Of a DNA stretch of 16,098 bases, positions 7,694 to 15,378 are shown one piece after another. Under the pieces are notes generated by a model. It searched no databases. It saw only the letters and a program-made list of their open reading frames with translations, and was not told the origin of the DNA. The stretch is from an uncultured Eubacteriales bacterium. GTDB taxonomy: Bacteria > Bacillota > Clostridia > Oscillospirales > Acutalibacteraceae. Position 1 is the first letter of the stretch; each line of letters opens with the position of its first letter. Location: positions 1 to 16,098 of the forward strand of contig OMRJ01000269.1 of assembly GCA_900313475.1 (NCBI GenBank), read 5' to 3'. The position numbers and the translations under genes were made by a program.

Positions 7694-7724
7694 GGAAAGG
7701 AGGACACGGCAAAAAAAGCCGTGT
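7694..7724 (+). promoter_or_regulatory. Shine-Dalgarno sequence followed by hairpin in 5' leader
   Basis: A near-perfect Shine-Dalgarno sequence (GGAAAGGAGG, 7694-7703) lies 31 bases before ATG 7735, too far for normal use. Between them is a perfect 7-bp hairpin, ACACGGC (7704-7710) and GCCGTGT (7718-7724), with a loop of seven A residues. If the hairpin forms, the SD-to-start distance falls to about 10 bases, close to ideal. Only a weak AAAGAG remains after the hairpin. No in-frame start exists upstream of 7735 before the stop at 7684-7686. Confidence 0.65.
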
Positions 7725-7734
7725 AAAGAGAAAA

Positions 7735-8409
7735 ATGAAAAAAACAATTCCAACTTATACCGGAATGCTCCGTGACCATTCCATAAACGTACCGCAGTGC
7801 ATATATGAGTGCAGCGGAATAAGCATATTCGGACGTCGCGTTAAATCGCTTGTTTTTTCAACCGACGCCGCAATTATAAAAAACATAAACACAGACGCGG
7901 TTCTTGCCGTGTATCCGTTTACACCTCAGCCGATAATCAGCCAGTCAATCATTACCGTTTCCGATGTGCCCGTTTTTGTGGGAGTCGGCGGCGGCGTCAC
8001 GACCGGCGCGCGCTCTGTGCGTCTTGCCATCGAGGCCGAGCATCAGGGCGCCTACGGCGTAGTTGTAAACGCTCCGATAGCATGCGATGTGATTACCGCT
8101 ATCAAAAAGTGTGTTGAAATTCCCGTTGTTGCGACCGTTATTTCCGAAAAGCAGGATATAGGCGAGCGCATAGCCGCAGGCGCGGATATTCTCAATGTAT
8201 CTGCGGCGGCAAAAACTCCCGAACTTGTCCGGTTTATCCGTGATCGCTATCCCGATATCGGCATTATTGCCACGGGCGGACCGACCGACGACACGATACG
8301 GCAGACAATACAGGCGGGCGCAAATGCGATAACCTACACTCCGCCGACAAACGGTGAGCTTTTCGCCGCGTCAATGAGAAGATACAGAGATAGATTTACG
8401 GAAGAATAA
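7735..8409 (+). CDS. TIM-barrel protein of the clostridial 'hydrolase' family
   Basis: This 224-residue soluble protein has the repeating strand-loop pattern of a TIM barrel. It resembles a conserved clostridial family usually labelled only 'hydrolase'. Family-like blocks are SGISIFGRRVKSLVFSTD (residues 27-44), VFVGVGGGVTTGARS, VVVNAPIACDVI, and a C-terminal IIATGGPTDDTI that looks like the phosphate-binding turn of IGPS/thiazole-synthase-type barrels. It ends with AITYTPPTNGELF. The substrate is unknown, and I see no catalytic residues that prove hydrolysis. It is the first gene after the promoter at 7648-7676, with an unusual leader, and is 18 bases before the deacetylase gene. Its tie to the glycan genes is only positional. 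Confidence 0.75.
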   Translation: MKKTIPTYTGMLRDHSINVPQCIYECSGISIFGRRVKSLVFSTDAAIIKNINTDAVLAVYPFTPQPIISQSIITVSDVPVFVGVGGGVTTGARSVRLAIEAEHQGAYGVVVNAPIACDVITAIKKCVEIPVVATVISEKQDIGERIAAGADILNVSAAAKTPELVRFIRDRYPDIGIIATGGPTDDTIRQTIQAGANAITYTPPTNGELFAASMRRYRDRFTEE

Positions 8410-8427
8410 ATTTAAAAGAAAAAGAGA

Positions 8428-9162
8428 ATGGGAAAAACAAAATATATTTTACGTCTTGATGACGCGTCTCCGTATATGGCACGCGCAAAATGGGCGAAAA
8501 TCGAAAAAATTTTAGATGCACACGGCATTGAGCCGATAGTGGGAATTGTTCCCGACTGTACAGACGTTACTATTAAATATGAACCTTATGATGAAAGTTT
8601 TTTCAGCACTGTTGTCAATCGCTGGAGAAAAAAGAACTGGACTGTAGCGCAGCACGGTCTGCATCATTTGTGTTATAAAAACTCTGACGGCGTTGCGACC
8701 GAATTTGCCGGGCGCGGATATGAGGAGCAGCTATGTGATATAAAACGCGGGTATGGTATTATGTGCGCGGAAGGATGCCGGCCTGTATGCTTTTTTGCGC
8801 CGTGTCACACCTTTGATTCGGAAACAATCCGCGCGTGCCGCGATTCAAAGTTTTTTAATTTTATTTCCGACGGCTGTTCTCTTTTTCCTTTTGAAGACAA
8901 CGGCATGAAGTTTTTACCCAATTTGTTTGATACTCCTAAAAATCTTTATGTTCCGGGTGTGTTTACGTTTGTGTGCCATCCTTCAAATACGGATGATTCC
9001 TATTGCGCTTTTCTCGATGATTTTCTTGATAAAAACGCACATAAATTCGTAAACGCAGAAGAATACATGAAATCATTCCATTCGGTTCGCCGGCGAGGAA
9101 TTTTAGATAAAACACTAAATGAAGTGTTGCGCATCATAAGAAAAAAAAGAAAAGGAAAGTAA
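8428..9162 (+). CDS. DUF2334-type polysaccharide deacetylase family protein
   Basis: This 244-residue protein belongs to the DUF2334 branch of NodB-like polysaccharide deacetylases. The paired aspartates appear in RLDDASPYM (D11, D12), and the metal-binding HxxxH in AQHGLHH (H76, H80). Later motifs include FFAPCHTFD and FVCHPSN. These predict a metal-dependent deacetylase that removes N- or O-acetyl groups from a sugar. There is no signal peptide or membrane segment, so it should act in the cytoplasm on a precursor and not on finished wall polymer (inference). The ribosome site is weak (AAAGAG). Only one base separates it from the following glycosyltransferase gene. The C-terminus is strongly basic (RIIRKKRKGK), which could aid membrane association. 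Confidence 0.8.
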   Translation: MGKTKYILRLDDASPYMARAKWAKIEKILDAHGIEPIVGIVPDCTDVTIKYEPYDESFFSTVVNRWRKKNWTVAQHGLHHLCYKNSDGVATEFAGRGYEEQLCDIKRGYGIMCAEGCRPVCFFAPCHTFDSETIRACRDSKFFNFISDGCSLFPFEDNGMKFLPNLFDTPKNLYVPGVFTFVCHPSNTDDSYCAFLDDFLDKNAHKFVNAEEYMKSFHSVRRRGILDKTLNEVLRIIRKKRKGK

Positions 9163-9163
9163 A

Positions 9164-10189
9164 ATGTCCGATTTGACGCCGATTGTTTCATACATAGTGC
9201 CGATCTACAATGCCGAGCGGTTTTTACGGAAAACGCTTGACGCACTTTCGGCACAGACATACGAAGACGTTGAATTTATACTTGTCGATGACGGCTCAAC
9301 CGACGGTTCGGCTGCCGTATGCGATGAATACTGTGCAAAGGACAGCCGTTTTAAGTGCCTTCACACCGCAAACGGCGGCGTGAGCCGCGCACGAAACGCA
9401 GGGATTGAGAAGGCAGCCGGTGAATACGTCATGTTTTGTGATGCCGACGATATTCCGCATCCCGATATTGTTAAAACGCTCGTTGAAAAATGCCGCGGCG
9501 ATGATATCGTCCTTTGCGGATTCAGGCGCGTGGGCGGCAAAGAAATAAGGGAAGAAACGTTTTCCGCCGAAACCGTATATACGCAAAAAAGTGATATTAT
9601 AAGAAACCTGATAATGCCGATGTGCGTATGGAATTACACTCCCGACGGACAAAAAATACAGCCTGTTTACGGCAGCGTCTGGCGCGGACTTTATTCCAAA
9701 AAGCTGTTTTCTCTCGGCGGTACACGCTTCGATTCGGAAATCGGACTGGGCGAGGACATGCTCGCCAATGTCGGGCTGCTGCACGGGGCTTCGTCGGTGA
9801 GGCTTATCACGGAAGTGCTTTATGATTACATTGAAAATCCGCAGTCCGTTACGCACAGCGAAGCGGACAAGCTGTGGAACAAATATTTGAAGCTTTGGAA
9901 TAAGACACTGTGCGTGCTTCGTCCGCTGCATTCCCCCGATGATACGGAGTGGTATTATTATCAGCTTACACGCTATGCCGTAAGTGCTGTCGTTGAGGGA
10001 ATATGCCGCGCGGAGATGCCGTTTGCTCAAAAGAAACGGGCTGTTAAAAAAATCCTGTCGCATCCCGATATGAAAAAAGCGATTGCCGCCTCCCCGTCGG
10101 GCATTTCATCAAAAGACCGGCTTCTTCTGAAAATGCTTCGGTCGGCTTTTGCCTCTGAGGTGCTTATGTATTACAGTAAGAAAGGATAG
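9164..10189 (+). CDS. Family 2 (GT-A) glycosyltransferase
   Basis: This 341-residue protein is a typical GT2 inverting glycosyltransferase. The N-terminal strand IVPIYNAERFL (about 10-20) is followed by FILVDDGSTDGS (37-48), NGGVSRARNAGIEKAAGEY, and the DxD region FCDADDIPHPD that binds the metal and nucleotide-sugar diphosphate. GLGEDMLANVGLL (about 191-203) likely supplies the catalytic base. It has no transmembrane helix and should act at the inner face of the membrane on a lipid-linked acceptor. Donor and acceptor cannot be read from the sequence. AAAGGAAAG precedes ATG 9164. The next gene starts four bases after its stop. Confidence 0.9.
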   Translation: MSDLTPIVSYIVPIYNAERFLRKTLDALSAQTYEDVEFILVDDGSTDGSAAVCDEYCAKDSRFKCLHTANGGVSRARNAGIEKAAGEYVMFCDADDIPHPDIVKTLVEKCRGDDIVLCGFRRVGGKEIREETFSAETVYTQKSDIIRNLIMPMCVWNYTPDGQKIQPVYGSVWRGLYSKKLFSLGGTRFDSEIGLGEDMLANVGLLHGASSVRLITEVLYDYIENPQSVTHSEADKLWNKYLKLWNKTLCVLRPLHSPDDTEWYYYQLTRYAVSAVVEGICRAEMPFAQKKRAVKKILSHPDMKKAIAASPSGISSKDRLLLKMLRSAFASEVLMYYSKKG

Positions 10190-10193
10190 ACTT

Positions 10194-11075
10194 ATGGCAC
10201 TGAAGGAGTTTTTCAAAAAAGCGCTGTATGATCTTGAAAAGAACTCCGCCGGGACACCGTATGTAATGTCGCGGCTCAAAACCTCCGAGCTTATTCGGGA
10301 CAATGACCGTCTTTCGCTTTCACGCTTCGGCGACGGCGAATTCGGTATGGTCATCGGTTGCGGAGATCTCGGCTTTCAGCCTTATTCGCAATCGCTTCAC
10401 GATGCTTTGACCGAGGTGTTGAAAAACGGAGTGAAAACCGCTAATCTGTCGGTTTGCATTCCGGGCGTTTTCCGGTCGGTCGATGAGATGAAGCCGAATG
10501 CCGCGTCTTTTTGGATGAATTGGTGCTTGCATTCAAAGAAAAAACTTGCACCGTACTTTGCCCCCGGTTATGAGTACGGCGACACGAATGTTTCACGGCT
10601 CTATCTGCCTTGGAAGGACGTGTCATATGAGCGGCAAATAATCGATAATATAAAAAACGCATGGTTCGGCAAGACGGTTGTAATCGCAGAGGGCAGGCAA
10701 ACACGGTTCGGTGTCGGAAACGATCTGCTCGGCGGAGCAAAAAGTATTTCGAGGATTCTGTGTCCGGAAAAAAACGCATGGGAAAAACACGGTGAAATAT
10801 TGCGGGAGTGTGAAAAATATCCGTCCGACGGTTCGGTTGTTTTTGTTCTTGCTCTCGGCCCTACCGCCACGGTGCTTTCATATGAGCTTGCAAAAAAGGG
10901 TTACCGTGCGCTTGATCTCGGTCATATGGATCTGCAATATGAATACATGCTTCGCAATGCGGATAAAAAGTGTATTATTCCCGGAAAATACAATAATGAG
11001 GTTGCCGACGGAGATAAAGTCGCCGATTGCCGGGACGAAGAATATATAAACAGTATAACAGCTGTCATAGGGTGA
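10194..11075 (+). CDS. GT-D fold glycosyltransferase (DUF1792-like)
   Basis: This 293-residue protein resembles the DUF1792/GT-D glycosyltransferases, first described in streptococcal serine-rich adhesin glycosylation. The signature SLSRFGDGEFG (41-51) carries the DGE metal/nucleotide-binding residues (47-49). The C-terminal region ALGPTATVLSYELAKKGY and ALDLGHMDLQYEY is also family-like. ATG 10194 is chosen over an in-frame ATG at 10149 because AAAGGA lies at the right distance and the upstream part falls inside the GT2 gene. In this position the enzyme more likely builds a secreted glycan repeat than decorates an adhesin, since no adhesin gene is present (inference). The donor sugar is unknown. 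Confidence 0.85.
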   Translation: MALKEFFKKALYDLEKNSAGTPYVMSRLKTSELIRDNDRLSLSRFGDGEFGMVIGCGDLGFQPYSQSLHDALTEVLKNGVKTANLSVCIPGVFRSVDEMKPNAASFWMNWCLHSKKKLAPYFAPGYEYGDTNVSRLYLPWKDVSYERQIIDNIKNAWFGKTVVIAEGRQTRFGVGNDLLGGAKSISRILCPEKNAWEKHGEILRECEKYPSDGSVVFVLALGPTATVLSYELAKKGYRALDLGHMDLQYEYMLRNADKKCIIPGKYNNEVADGDKVADCRDEEYINSITAVIG

Positions 11076-11082
11076 TGAAAAA

Positions 11083-12264
11083 GTGAAAAAAGCGGTATTA
11101 TATGCGCACGGCGGCAGCGGTAATCACGGCTGCGAAGCGCTGATGCGAACGACCTCGGATTTTTTGAAAAAAAACGGATTTGACGGTATTACCGTTATTT
11201 CGCGTTCGCCCGATGAAGATAAAAAATATTATCCGGAATTTGACGGAAGAATAACCCGAATCGGCGAAAGCTTTTCCGGAATAACGCCGGCGCGAATAGC
11301 GGCAAAGCTTGTTAAAACGGTTACGGGGTCGGTCAAATTATATGATCGCCGTGAGATGAAAGCGCTGTTTGATACAAAAGACGCCGTTTGCTTTTCAATA
11401 GGCGGTGATAATTACTGCTACGGCGATTATAACCGATACATAAAAATGAATACGTATTTAACGCAAAACGGCAGCAAAACCGTTCTTTGGGGATGTTCCG
11501 TAGAACCTGACAGAATAAATCTGCCGGAAGTTAAGACGGATCTTAAACGGTATTCGCTTATTACCGCACGTGAGAGCATCACTTATAATGCGATGAGGAA
11601 CGCGGGACTTGAAAATGTCATGCTGTGTCCCGACCCTGCCTTTTTGCTTCAGCCGACCGAAACGGAGCTGCCCGACATCTTCGGGAAAGACGTTGTCGGT
11701 ATAAACATCAGTCCGCTTGTGATGAATTACGAGTCGGACGGCGGTATCGCGATGAAGAATTATTGTGCTCTTATCGAGCATGTGCTTGCGGACACCGACA
11801 TGAATATTGCTTTTATCCCGCACGTCGTATGGAGCTTTAACGATGACCTTAAACCTCTCGGAGAACTGTTCGAAAAGTATAAAAAAACCGGAAGAGTTGC
11901 GCTTACGGACAGCGAAAGAAAACTTAACTGTGCCGAGCTTAAATATATAATTTCAAAATGCCGTTTCCTTGTTACCGCGCGTACGCATGCTTCAATTGCC
12001 GCGTATTCGACCGGTGTTCCCGCACTTGTTACCGGCTACTCGGTTAAGGCGAATGGTATTGCAAAAGACATTTTCGGAACGTATGATAATTATGTGTGTC
12101 CGGTTCAAAGCATGACCGGCGAAAATGTGCTTGTCCGTTCGTTTGATTTCATTGTATCAAATGAGGATGAGATTAAAAAAGCTTTGAAATCATTTAACTC
12201 GACAGCGTTTAACGAGTTTGCCGAAATTGCGAAAAGAATATGTTATATTGCCGGAATACGATAA
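11083..12264 (+). CDS. Polysaccharide pyruvyl transferase family protein
   Basis: This 393-residue protein matches the polysaccharide pyruvyl transferase family (CsaB/WcaK-like), which places a pyruvate ketal on a sugar using phosphoenolpyruvate. The N-terminal HGGSGNHGCEALMR (9-22) corresponds to the family's G-x-N-x-G-x-EA motif. FSIGGDNYCYGDY, LWGCSVEP, ITARESITYNAMRNAGL and CPDPAF follow. The C-terminal RTHASIAAYSTGVPALVTGY carries the conserved Arg-x-His. The start is GTG 11083: AGGGTGAT lies just upstream, and the nearby ATG at 11075 opens a frame that stops at once. Some members are glycosyltransferase-like or have other activities, so pyruvylation is likely but not proven. In Gram-positives, pyruvylated wall polymers can anchor SLH-domain proteins. 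Confidence 0.85.
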   Translation: MKKAVLYAHGGSGNHGCEALMRTTSDFLKKNGFDGITVISRSPDEDKKYYPEFDGRITRIGESFSGITPARIAAKLVKTVTGSVKLYDRREMKALFDTKDAVCFSIGGDNYCYGDYNRYIKMNTYLTQNGSKTVLWGCSVEPDRINLPEVKTDLKRYSLITARESITYNAMRNAGLENVMLCPDPAFLLQPTETELPDIFGKDVVGINISPLVMNYESDGGIAMKNYCALIEHVLADTDMNIAFIPHVVWSFNDDLKPLGELFEKYKKTGRVALTDSERKLNCAELKYIISKCRFLVTARTHASIAAYSTGVPALVTGYSVKANGIAKDIFGTYDNYVCPVQSMTGENVLVRSFDFIVSNEDEIKKALKSFNSTAFNEFAEIAKRICYIAGIR

Positions 12265-12279
12265 AGGACAGAAAAGAGG

Positions 12280-13788
12280 ATGAAATCAAATCAATTAAAA
12301 GCAGGAGTTTTTCTTTCTTATTTGCAAACGGGCATTGGTATGCTTGTGTCGCTTTTGTACACGCCGATTGTCCTTCGACTGCTCGGTCAAAATGAAAACG
12401 GTGTTTATCAGACCGCCGCTTCCGTAATAAGCTATTTAAGTCTGTTAAGCCTTGGTTTCGGCAGTTCATACATGCGTTTTTTTTCACGGTATAGGACAAA
12501 CAAAGACGAAGAAGGACTGAAAAAACTCAACGGGATTTTTATTTTCGTGTTTGGGCTGGCGGCTGTTTTATCGCTTGCCGCCGGGCTTGTCCTGTCCTCT
12601 GCTCCCACTGTTGTTTTCGGCAATAAATTCACTGCTGATGAGACGGCACTTGCGCAAAAGCTTCTTGTGCTGATGGCAGTCGGTACGGCGGTATCGTTTT
12701 TTGACTCCGTATTCAATATGTATGTTACGGCGCATGAACGATTTGTTTTTCAGAATATTGTCGGTATTGTGAGCACGGTTTTGAATCCGTTGCTTACGCT
12801 GCCGCTGTTGCTTTCGGGTTACGGTGCTGTCGGTTTAACGTCGGTGTCGGTTGTTTTGACCGTCTTACGTCTTGCAGTTGACGTTGTTTATGCACGTCGG
12901 CTCGGAATGAAAATTGTTTTGCGTTCTCCCGATTTTGCTTTGTTTAAGGAAATTGCCGTTTTTTCGTTTTTTATTCTTCTCACCTCTTTTGCGGGACAGA
13001 TAAACAGCACGATCGACAAGTTTCTGTTGGCTCGTTACATAGGTTCTGCGTCGGTTTCCGTTTATGATGTCGGCGCCAAGTTTAATTCATACCTTATGAT
13101 GTTATCGGTAACCGTGTCTCACGTTTTTGTTCCGCGGGTAAACAACTATGTTGCCGAAAATAAAAGCGACCGTGAGCTGACGGAGCTGATGACGCGGGTC
13201 GGACGGATACAGTTTTATATCATGGCTCTCATTTTCGGCGGGTTTGTTCTCGTCGGACGGTATTTTATCGGCATCTATGCGGGCGACGGTTACGACCGGT
13301 CATACAATATCGCGCTTTATCTGATGGGCGCGGCGCTTATACCGTACTGTCAGAACATAGGTATTGAAATTCAAAAGGCGAAAAATAAACATATGTTTCG
13401 TTCTGTTGCGTATTTTATAATTGCGCTCTGCAATATAGCCGTAAGCATACCGCTGATAAGGTCAATGGGTGTAAGCGGCGCGGCTTTGGGGTCGGCGCTT
13501 GCGCTGATAGTCGGAAACGTCATTGCTATGAATATTTATTACAAAAAAGGCGTCGGACTGGATATGGACAGCTTTTGGCGTTCGCTTCTCCGTCCGATAG
13601 CGTCCGCCGTGATTGCGTTTGTGCCGTGTTTTACGCTTGCTCACTTTTGGCAGGTGGACAGAATGGGGCGTTTTATTACCGTAGGTGCTGTGTACGTCGT
13701 ACTGTTTGCCGCATCCGCATGGTTTGTCGGAGCCGACAACTATGAAAAAAAGCTTGTAAAAAATATTGTTGGAAAGAGAGTAAAATAA
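12280..13788 (+). CDS. Wzx-type oligosaccharide flippase
   Basis: This 502-residue hydrophobic protein has the pattern of a MOP-superfamily polysaccharide exporter with roughly 12-14 membrane segments. The N-terminus carries a typical block, QTGIGMLVSLLYTPIVLRLL, followed by ENGVYQTAAS, and the central region includes INSTIDKFLLARYIG (about 245-259), common in Wzx/RfbX flippases. It should move a lipid-linked glycan unit from the inner to the outer leaflet. AAAGGA lies about 11 bases before ATG 12280, with AGAGG directly abutting the start. One base separates it from the next gene. No polymerase (Wzy) or ligase gene is recognised in the window unless the frameshifted membrane protein downstream serves such a role. 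Confidence 0.9.
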   Translation: MKSNQLKAGVFLSYLQTGIGMLVSLLYTPIVLRLLGQNENGVYQTAASVISYLSLLSLGFGSSYMRFFSRYRTNKDEEGLKKLNGIFIFVFGLAAVLSLAAGLVLSSAPTVVFGNKFTADETALAQKLLVLMAVGTAVSFFDSVFNMYVTAHERFVFQNIVGIVSTVLNPLLTLPLLLSGYGAVGLTSVSVVLTVLRLAVDVVYARRLGMKIVLRSPDFALFKEIAVFSFFILLTSFAGQINSTIDKFLLARYIGSASVSVYDVGAKFNSYLMMLSVTVSHVFVPRVNNYVAENKSDRELTELMTRVGRIQFYIMALIFGGFVLVGRYFIGIYAGDGYDRSYNIALYLMGAALIPYCQNIGIEIQKAKNKHMFRSVAYFIIALCNIAVSIPLIRSMGVSGAALGSALALIVGNVIAMNIYYKKGVGLDMDSFWRSLLRPIASAVIAFVPCFTLAHFWQVDRMGRFITVGAVYVVLFAASAWFVGADNYEKKLVKNIVGKRVK

Positions 13789-13789
13789 A

Positions 13790-14335
13790 ATGGATGAGAA
13801 GAAAAAGATACTGTGTGGCAGATTTGATAAAAAAATTCCTTTGCTGGTGTTTTTTGTTTCATTTGCGTTGTTTGCTTTTATTGCCTACTGCTGTCCGCTT
13901 ATGTCGGATGACCTTGAATTTGCCGGGTATGGTTTTAATTCATTGAAGGAAATAGTTGATTTTTCTTTGTATTACGGCAACGGAAGATTGCTCGGAAATA
14001 TAGGAGCCGTTTTGATGTCATTAAATAAGCTTTCTTCTGTACTGCTTCGAGGTTTTTTTGTTGCTTTACTGGTTGTACTTATTCCCGTAGTGGCAGAAGT
14101 TAAAAACAGATATTTTTACATTGTTTCATTTTTACTTGTTTTCTTCTGCGGAATATCTATGTTTGCACAGGTTTACACATGGATAAGCGGATTCCAAAAT
14201 TATGTGCCTCCGATAGTGTTTGCGCTGTTCGTTTGCTGTATTGCGCAGAGATATGAGAGGATTGAGAAGCCAAAAAGATTTTTTCTTGTTTTTGCAGCGG
14301 CAGTCGTAAGTTTTTTTTATGCAGCTTTATGTTGA
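13790..14335 (+). CDS. DUF6056-like membrane protein, N-terminal part (frameshifted)
   Basis: This frame encodes 181 residues: a basic N-terminus, a membrane segment (LLVFFVSFALFAFIAY), then PLMSDDLEFAGYGF and the NGRLLGNIGA block, both like DUF6056-type multispan proteins. Further membrane segments follow. The reading frame runs across eight T residues at 14311-14318 and stops at TGA 14333-14335. If one T is dropped, the frame continues as SFFMQLYVEHCTVIFV into the 14319-15353 frame, giving one protein of 520 residues. The loop ahead of that junction resembles the family pattern where QLxVEH continues the membrane helix. DUF6056 members are proposed GT-C-like enzymes or polymerases; the function is not known. 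GGAAAGAG serves as ribosome site. Confidence 0.75.
   Translation: MDEKKKILCGRFDKKIPLLVFFVSFALFAFIAYCCPLMSDDLEFAGYGFNSLKEIVDFSLYYGNGRLLGNIGAVLMSLNKLSSVLLRGFFVALLVVLIPVVAEVKNRYFYIVSFLLVFFCGISMFAQVYTWISGFQNYVPPIVFALFVCCIAQRYERIEKPKRFFLVFAAAVVSFFYAALC
14311..14318 (+). repeat. T8 homopolymer at the frameshift
   Basis: Eight consecutive T residues mark the exact point where the DUF6056-like frame changes. Seven (or ten) Ts would keep the two halves in one frame. Slippage on such tracts causes phase variation, transcriptional slippage or sequencing error; the sequence alone does not separate these. Confidence 0.85.
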
Positions 14336-15353
14336 ACATTGTACGGTGATTTTTGTCCTTGCATCAATGGCTTTTGTCTTTTTCTGTATCATAAAAAGAA
14401 ACGGAAAACGGCTTCTGTCGGTTTTTGTCTTTATCTCGACTTCTGCAGGGGCAACCGTAATGTTTGCGATTCCGAAGCTGTTCTTCGATGAAAATAACAG
14501 AACCGGTAATTACAGAGAATTTTTGGGCAGTTCTGTTGCACTGCTTGTAAAGAAAATTATTCGCAACGCCTTGACAATGGGAAATATCATGTCTATGAAT
14601 GTGTTGCTTTCCGCTTTCATAGGGGTGCTTTCGGTTGCGATGATTGTTAAAAACAAGGATTGTTTTAAAAAAGATGAACGAACCGCTTTGACTGCTGTTA
14701 TTTGCTGCACGGTTTCTTTCTTTGTCATATCCAAGTTTGTGTTTAGCGACACGTATTACGGAGTTGGTGTTATTGCAATATATTTGGTTATGACTTTGTT
14801 TTTTGCTCTCTTTGCCGCGAGTGTGATAGCAGTGTTCTTTAAGTGCCGAGCAAAGTACAGAGTTGTAAAACCGGCAGTTTTTGTTGCCGTCGCAATTGTT
14901 TGCTGCGGAATGCTGTTGTTCGTCAGCCCTATCGGTGACAGGTGTTTTTTGTTCCCGTATGTTTTGCTCTGTATTGCATTTTTCTATGCAGCCGATGATT
15001 TTATCATTAAGGAAAAAGTGTTGGAGAAAAGAGAAAAGCCTGTTGCGGCAATTTTTCTGTCATGTGTTTTGGCTGTTTGTGTAATGTCATCGATTATGTT
15101 TCTTGAAGTAAAAATGATATCTGATGCACAGGACAATTATATTACAAGCGAAATGGAAAAAGGTGCAACGGAGATAGAAATATGCAGTATTCCGTATAAA
15201 CGTGTTTGCCATGATTATGATTGGGCATACGGACGGTATTACTATTATGACGAGTGGAATGATATTTCGTTTAAAAAGGTAGATTGCAATTACTGGGTAA
15301 ACAATCACAAAGAGTATTTTCAGAAGTTTTTCGGCAAACAAATATTTAACTGA
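14319..15353 (+). CDS. DUF6056-like membrane protein, C-terminal part (frameshifted)
   Basis: This frame encodes the remainder of the membrane protein begun at 13790. About eight hydrophobic segments precede a short extracytoplasmic-looking tail rich in Tyr and Trp (DYDWAYGRYYYYDEW, about residues 300-314). The nominal ATG 14319 has no Shine-Dalgarno sequence; it lies directly after the T8 tract and inside the membrane-spanning part of the intact protein. Independent translation is therefore unlikely, and this is best read as the downstream half of one gene. The coding sequence here is visibly more AT-rich than the neighbouring glycan genes. Unless the shift is corrected or slips back, the product would be lost. 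Confidence 0.75.
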   Translation: MQLYVEHCTVIFVLASMAFVFFCIIKRNGKRLLSVFVFISTSAGATVMFAIPKLFFDENNRTGNYREFLGSSVALLVKKIIRNALTMGNIMSMNVLLSAFIGVLSVAMIVKNKDCFKKDERTALTAVICCTVSFFVISKFVFSDTYYGVGVIAIYLVMTLFFALFAASVIAVFFKCRAKYRVVKPAVFVAVAIVCCGMLLFVSPIGDRCFLFPYVLLCIAFFYAADDFIIKEKVLEKREKPVAAIFLSCVLAVCVMSSIMFLEVKMISDAQDNYITSEMEKGATEIEICSIPYKRVCHDYDWAYGRYYYYDEWNDISFKKVDCNYWVNNHKEYFQKFFGKQIFN

Positions 15354-15378
15354 ACAGTATGTAAAAGTATAAGTAAGA

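Larger units (their letters stand above)
7425..7734. other. Intergenic region between hydrogenase and glycan operons
   Basis: This 310-base, AT- and T-rich stretch has no credible ORF. It contains a small perfect stem-loop (CTGCG/CGCAG, 7448-7462, T5 loop) with no U-run after it, then an intrinsic terminator, a T-rich tract (about 7537-7620), a promoter, and a structured leader. The last three are listed separately or below. I see no riboswitch or T-box signature. Confidence 0.7.

Noticed and set aside
7624..7703. CCTCC at 7628-7632 as an anti-Shine-Dalgarno sequence for GGAGG at 7699-7703
   Set aside because: It lies upstream of the predicted transcription start (about 7683), so it would not be in the same mRNA.
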